A stretch of DNA of 64,000 nt from JAXLYX01 sp046351215 (GTDB taxonomy: Bacteria; Myxococcota_A; Polyangia; Polyangiales; Houyiibacteriaceae), in assembly GCA_046351215.1 (NCBI GenBank), contig JAXLYX010000006.1, positions 639,866 through 703,865 on the forward strand, written 5' to 3'. The notes beneath the pieces are model-generated. The model did not search any database and was not told the origin of the DNA. It saw only the letters and a list, made by a program, of their open reading frames with translations. Of the stretch, positions 58,914 through 64,000 are shown in pieces. Position 1 is the first letter of the stretch; the number at the start of each line of letters is the position of its first letter. The position numbers were made by a program, and so were the translations under genes.

Positions 58914-58942
58914 AACGTACAAGTCACGCCATATAGTGTCAA
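58914..58942 (-). promoter_or_regulatory. putative promoter of the ribbon-helix-helix gene
   Basis: On the minus strand a perfect TTGACA (58942-58937) is followed after 17 bp by TACGTT (58919-58914). The spacing and the -10 are very like those of the promoter at 15210 (TTGACA, 17 bp, TACGTA). The start codon lies 37 bp beyond the -10 box. Confidence 0.6.
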
Positions 58943-58960
58943 ACGTGGCCTTGGCCTGGC

Positions 58961-58990
58961 TTGCAGGGGGGCGCTCGGCAGGGCTAGACT
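58961..58990 (+). promoter_or_regulatory. putative promoter of the EF-hand-like lipoprotein pair
   Basis: TTGCAG (58961-58966) and TAGACT (58985-58990) are 18 bp apart. The -10 matches that proposed for dnaG (TAGACT). The first lipoprotein ATG is 47 bp downstream of the -10. Confidence 0.45.
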
Positions 58991-59037
58991 CGGGCCCGAC
59001 CGAAACTCCGGTCCGGGGGAAGGGGACTCAGCCGAAC

Positions 59038-59988
59038 ATGAGCAATTCCGCGAAGATGTCGCGACCGTGGGGCTCGTCCCTCCGGGCGATCGGGATCGCC
59101 CTCTTCGGACTGCTCCTCCTGGGGGGAGGCTGCCACCGCCGCGATCGTCACCAGGCGACGACGCCCTCCGGCGATCCCACCGATGGTCGTCCCCGGGTCT
59201 CGGCGCCCCCGGAGCGCGAGCGTTGCCTCGGGACCGGCGAGGAGACCGGCGTGGACGTCAACAACGACGGCCGCCCCGACATCCATCACGTCGCGCGCGG
59301 CGGCGTCCGCTACTGCACGGTCATCGACCTGAATTTCGACGGCGACATCGACGTCACGCGCTTCTACGAGAGCGACGGGCAGACTCCGCGCCGCGAGGAG
59401 CACGATTTCGACTTCGACGGGAAGATCGACGAGGTCTCGACCTTCGAGAACGGCCACCGCGCGCGGATGGAGCTCGACACGAACTTCGACGAGCGCATCG
59501 ACACCTGGATCTGGTGCGAGAACGGCGCCGCCGTCCGCTCGGAGCGCGATCGCCTCAACACCGGTCGTGTCGACACGTGGGAGACGTACCAGAACGGCGT
59601 GCTCACCCAGGCCGCGTACGACGAGGACCACAACGATCGCCCCGAGAAGTGGGAGTACTTCACGGAGGGCCGCCTGACGGCGCTCGGCGTCGACGAGGAC
59701 GCCGACGGCCAGGCCGATCGCCGCGAGCCCGTCGCGCAGGAGGTCGCCGGGCCGGCGGACGAGCCGGTCTACTGCGATCGCAACCTGGCCGAGCGCATGC
59801 AGCAGGCGGCGCAGCCCGCCCAGGGGGCCGCGACGGCGAGCGACGGAGGCTCGGTCCCGACGACGGCTGCCGACGGTGGAACGCCCTCGACGAGCGCGGC
59901 CGGTGACGGCGGCGCGATGCCCTGGGACAGCGTCGCCCCGCTCGGCGCCGATGCCGGCGTGCCGGCCGCGGATGGAGGTCGCCCGTGA
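59038..59988 (+). CDS. lipoprotein with Asp-rich EF-hand-like repeats (first of a related pair)
   Basis: This 316-residue protein has a signal and lipobox LLGGGC. It has several calcium-loop-like repeats: DVNNDGRPDI, DLNFDGDIDV, DFDFDGKIDE, DTNFDERIDT, DEDHNDRPE and DEDADGQAD. These alternate with short strands such as ARMELDTNF and TWETYQNGVLTQAAY, a pattern seen in surface proteins of Myxococcota. A C-terminal Ala/Gly/Ser/Asp-rich tail of about 65 residues is low complexity. The function is unknown; it is likely a calcium-binding envelope protein. A related lipoprotein follows with a GTGA overlap. Met7 (59056) is an alternative start. Confidence 0.72.
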   Translation: MSNSAKMSRPWGSSLRAIGIALFGLLLLGGGCHRRDRHQATTPSGDPTDGRPRVSAPPERERCLGTGEETGVDVNNDGRPDIHHVARGGVRYCTVIDLNFDGDIDVTRFYESDGQTPRREEHDFDFDGKIDEVSTFENGHRARMELDTNFDERIDTWIWCENGAAVRSERDRLNTGRVDTWETYQNGVLTQAAYDEDHNDRPEKWEYFTEGRLTALGVDEDADGQADRREPVAQEVAGPADEPVYCDRNLAERMQQAAQPAQGAATASDGGSVPTTAADGGTPSTSAAGDGGAMPWDSVAPLGADAGVPAADGGRP

Positions 59989-60725
59989 AGCGTCTCTTCG
60001 TGCTCGCGCTCTCGCTTGGAGCGCTCCTCGGCGGCTGCAAGCATCACACGCGCACGCCACAGGCCGGCGAGCAGGGCATCGGCGGGGAGCTCGCCGTGCC
60101 GAGCCACGAGGTGGAGCTCCAGCTCTGCCAGCGCGGCGAGAACACGGAGGCGAGCGCCTCCGACACCAACGGCGACATGGAGCCGGACGTCGCCCGCGTG
60201 TTCAAGGTCTACGGCACGGGTCCGACGGCGCGCCGCATCATCGCCTGCCGCGAGGTCGACCTGAACAACGACGGTCGTCGCGACGTGGTGCGCTGGTACA
60301 GCGACGAAGGCCGTCCGCTGCGCGAGCAGGCCGATCGCGACTTCGACGGTCGTCCCGAGCAGTGGGACTATTTCGAAGACGCGCGTGTCGTCCAGAGCGA
60401 GGTCGACAGCGATCGCGACGGGATGATCGACACGCGCACCTACTACCAGAACGGTCGGGTGACGCGCGTCGAGCGCGACACGACGAATCGCAGCACGCAC
60501 GAGGCGTGGCGCGCGAACCGCTGGGAGTACTACGAAGACGGCCGCATGATCCGCATCGGCTACGACGAGGACGGAGACGGCCGCGTCGACCGCTGGGATC
60601 GCGACGAAATCCTCGCAGACCAGCGTGCGCGCGAGCAGGCCGCCCAGCTCGCCGCGGATTCCGCCGCCTCGAACGAGAGCGGCGACTCCGGCGACACGGG
60701 CGGAGACCAGCAAGGAAACCAATAG
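59985..60725 (+). CDS. lipoprotein with Asp-rich EF-hand-like repeats (second of a related pair)
   Basis: This 246-residue paralogue of its upstream neighbour has lipobox LLGGC and the same repeat style: DTNGDMEPDV, DLNNDGRRDV, DRDFDGRPEQ, DSDRDGMIDT and DEDGDGRVDR. Between these are strand units such as WDYFEDARVVQSEV and YYQNGRVTRVERDT. The C-terminus is acidic and Gly/Ser/Asp-rich. The start is a GTG overlapping the first gene's stop. The RluB-type gene begins 4 bp after this stop, so all three may form one transcript; a functional link between them is not evident. Confidence 0.72.
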   Translation: MKRLFVLALSLGALLGGCKHHTRTPQAGEQGIGGELAVPSHEVELQLCQRGENTEASASDTNGDMEPDVARVFKVYGTGPTARRIIACREVDLNNDGRRDVVRWYSDEGRPLREQADRDFDGRPEQWDYFEDARVVQSEVDSDRDGMIDTRTYYQNGRVTRVERDTTNRSTHEAWRANRWEYYEDGRMIRIGYDEDGDGRVDRWDRDEILADQRAREQAAQLAADSAASNESGDSGDTGGDQQGNQ

Positions 60726-60729
60726 AGCC

Positions 60730-61560
60730 ATGGGCAGGTCCGCAACCACCGAGCGCCTCCAGAAGGTCCTGGCGCAGGCGGGCGTCGCTTCGCGTCGAGC
60801 CGCCGAACAGATGATCGTCGACGGGCGGGTGCGCGTGAACGGCCGCGTCGTCACCGAGCTCGGGACGAAGGTCGATCCGCACAAGGACCGCGTCGAGGTC
60901 GACGGGCGGCGTCTCGTCGCCGCGAAGCCGGCCTACTACCTGATCCACAAGCCGCGCGGCATGGTGACGACGATGCGGGATCCCGAGGGACGCCCGACCA
61001 TCGCCGAGATCCTGAAGCACCTCCCCGAGCGCGTCGTGCCGATCGGGCGTCTCGACTTCCACACGAGCGGCGCGCTCCTCTGCACGAACGACGGCCAGAT
61101 GGCCGAGGCGTTGATGCGGCCCGCGGCCCACGTGCCGAAGGTCTACGTCGCGAAGTTCCAGGGCCACCTCGAGGTCGCGGCGCTCGATGCGCTCCGCAAC
61201 GGGGTGCTGCTCGACGACGGCTACCGCACGAAGCCCTGCGACGCCATCGTGCTCCGCACCGAGGACCGCACGACCTGGGTCCAGATCACGCTCCGCGAGG
61301 GCAAGAACCGTCAGATCCATCGCATGGGCGAGGCCATCGGGCATCGCGTGATGCGGCTCGCGCGCCTGTCGGTCGCGGGGATCGATTCGGAGGGACTGCG
61401 CCCGGGTCAGTGGCGCGCGCTCCGCGATCCCGAGGTCGACGAGCTGAAGAAGAAGTACCTGAATCCGTACAAGCGGGCGCGTGCGAACGCGAAGGACGCA
61501 GCGCGTGACGAGAGCGCGCCGCCCCGTCGTCCCTTCGAATACGAATTCGACGAAGGTTGA
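60730..61560 (+). CDS. rluB: 23S rRNA pseudouridine synthase, RluB type
   Basis: This 276-residue RsuA/RluB/E/F family enzyme has an N-terminal S4 RNA-binding domain (RLQKVLAQAGVASRRAAEQMI) and the catalytic motif IGRLDFHTSGALL with Asp109. The family segment EGKNRQIHRMGEAIGHRVMRLARLSVAGI is present. A basic tail follows (KKYLNPYKRARANAKDAARD). It isomerises uridines in 23S rRNA; which position cannot be fixed by motif alone. Its stop is immediately followed by the tRNA-fMet promoter. Confidence 0.9.
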   Translation: MGRSATTERLQKVLAQAGVASRRAAEQMIVDGRVRVNGRVVTELGTKVDPHKDRVEVDGRRLVAAKPAYYLIHKPRGMVTTMRDPEGRPTIAEILKHLPERVVPIGRLDFHTSGALLCTNDGQMAEALMRPAAHVPKVYVAKFQGHLEVAALDALRNGVLLDDGYRTKPCDAIVLRTEDRTTWVQITLREGKNRQIHRMGEAIGHRVMRLARLSVAGIDSEGLRPGQWRALRDPEVDELKKKYLNPYKRARANAKDAARDESAPPRRPFEYEFDEG

Positions 61561-61562
61561 CC

Positions 61563-61590
61563 TTGACGGATCGAAGTTCCCAGCTACTAT
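61563..61590 (+). promoter_or_regulatory. promoter of tRNA-fMet
   Basis: TTGACG (61563-61568) and TACTAT (61585-61590) are 16 bp apart, one of the best sigma-70 pairs in the window. The tRNA begins 13 bp after the -10 box. Confidence 0.65.
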
Positions 61591-61602
61591 CTCGGCACTT
61601 CT

Positions 61603-63275
<1,673 letters not shown>

Positions 63276-63279
<4 letters not shown>

Positions 63280-63503
63280 GGTTCCTTCCGATGATGGCGC
63301 AGGGCAGCCGTCACGAGGTAGTCGATCAGAGCCTTTTCCTCCGGAGTCAGCAGATCCTCGGCACGTGAATGCGATGTGCGAGACGGAGCATCGGTGATCC
63401 TTGCGGGGGAGGGGTCGTGGGACTCGCTTGTCGTGGGCGAGCTCGAGCGGGAGCTCGTGTGCGGCGAGAGAGGCTTCCGGCGCGTGCCGGCAGGCTTGGT
63501 CAT
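63276..63503 (-). CDS. small protein translationally coupled to the recombinase
   Basis: This 75-residue protein has a disordered Ser/Pro/Thr/Arg-rich N-terminal half and a short helix at the end (LTPEEKALIDYLVTAALRHHR). Its TGA overlaps the recombinase ATG (ATGA at 63276-63279), so the two are co-translated. It could be an excision factor or a regulator of the recombinase, but no family is recognised and a spurious leader ORF cannot be excluded. The Ser-rich composition differs from nearby core genes. Confidence 0.5.
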
Positions 63504-63713
63504 CGAGAGCGGGCGTCAGTCTCCTTCGTGAGAGAAAGTGCGTTGGGTTTCGTGGCTGCGTGCCTGCTCTGGACCGCGCCCCATGACGCTGAAGGCGGCG
63601 TCGGGCTCGAGCGGGGTCCAGGGGAGGTCGCGGGATCTAGGGAAGAAGCGAAGTCGTCGGCTTGTCGTTAGTCGCCATACGCAACGGAACGGACCATGCG
63701 CGGCGCGGGGGCG

Positions 63714-64000
63714 TCAGCTGTCCCCGCACGATGGGTGGGATTCGGAGACGCTCGTCGAGGCCACCCTGCGCTTCACCTCGCTGAGGCGAACCGAGGGAAC
63801 TCCGGACTTCCTGTCGTACCTGTACTCGATCACGTTGAGCAGCATCAGCTCCGAGAATCCGTGCCGACGCGTCCAGGAACCGACAACGCGCTCGGAGAGC
63901 ATCTCGGGGATCTCCAGCGTCACCTCGTTGGTTGGGCCGGCGATGGAGAACGACTCCATCTGGGTGGCCGCCGCGGACTCAGCGGCGGGACTGACCCGGG
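63714..64000 (-). CDS. hypothetical ORF on the putative element, open at the window edge
   Basis: At least 95 codons read without a stop from the right window edge to a TGA at 63714. An internal ATG at 63959 would give 81 residues, but the frame stays open beyond it (PAAESAAATQ), so the true start may be outside. The sequence (VTLEIPEMLSERVVGSW, LMLLNVIEYRYDRKSG) is not recognised and shows less GC bias than the core genes. The 210 bp between this and the small gene at 63503 hold no feature I can support. Confidence 0.4.
   Translation of the reverse strand, partial: RVSPAAESAAATQMESFSIAGPTNEVTLEIPEMLSERVVGSWTRRHGFSELMLLNVIEYRYDRKSGVPSVRLSEVKRRVASTSVSESHPSCGDS

Noticed and set aside
58876..58942. 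22-residue N-terminal extension of the ribbon-helix-helix protein
   Set aside because: It would read through the putative TTGACA/TACGTT promoter, and the fold starts at MARKKISTT.
63369..63671. Plus-strand frame of 100 codons opposite the small recombinase-linked ORF
   Set aside because: There is no ribosome site, the composition is low complexity, and it opposes the coupled minus-strand reading frame.

Overview
This is a high-GC (roughly 69-70% by eye) bacterial chromosome segment, densely packed with genes on both strands. It looks like a member of the Myxococcota, probably the Polyangia/Sandaracinus side. That is an inference from the mix: a dnaG-rpoD pair, an RpoH-type sigma factor, many HEAT-repeat proteins and lipoproteins, thrombospondin-type-3/OmpA proteins, proteins related to the hydrazine synthase alpha subunit, a TamA/TamB envelope system, and frequent GTG starts with ATGA/GTGA stop-start overlaps. 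No taxonomic marker such as rRNA is present.

Layout. 1-4025: the end of ttcA, a DUF938 methyltransferase, a Tat-exported lipoprotein carrying a superoxide-reductase-like metal site, a conserved protein of unknown function, and a short DsbD. 4212-11060: a co-directional set made of two large haem-motif lipoproteins (one HzsA-related beta-propeller, one with unusual CX4CH motifs), a secreted HEAT protein and a membrane protein. 11265-14256: an envelope operon of a DUF4398 lipoprotein, an OmpA/TSP3 protein and a putative outer-membrane barrel. 14347-16826 (minus): sigma factor, erpA and ygfZ. 16993-20818: a CAP-domain protein facing a tightly overlapped CPBP protease, HAD phosphatase, nadC, birA operon. 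20894-24681: dnaG-rpoD. 24681-25119: an unusual gene-free stretch with two tandem, highly structured repeats, leading into a CAT-anticodon tRNA.

25337-31952: an RND exporter, ilvE and glnE. 32075-40958: yajC-secD-secF-recJ, a small membrane protein, tilS and ftsH. 40955-43829: folP-cdaA-cdaR, with glmM convergent. 45225-54900 (minus): a HEAT protein, TamA-like and TamB-like operon with overlapping starts and stops. 55011-58876: miaB, VanZ-like, lepA and a small ribbon-helix-helix protein. 59038-61560: two related calcium-motif lipoproteins and an RluB-type pseudouridine synthase. 61603 to the end: initiator tRNA-fMet, followed by what looks like the left end of an integrative element. A large serine recombinase reads towards the tRNA, and its last codons and stop are encoded by the antisense strand of the tRNA gene; a small coupled ORF and a partial ORF follow.

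Most of the window is core housekeeping (protein export, tRNA modification, DNA replication and transcription, c-di-AMP and peptidoglycan precursor supply). The most distinctive parts are the haem-motif lipoprotein cluster, the tandem hairpin repeats after rpoD, the superoxide-reductase-like Tat lipoprotein, the lipidated TamA-like protein, and the element integrated at tRNA-fMet.
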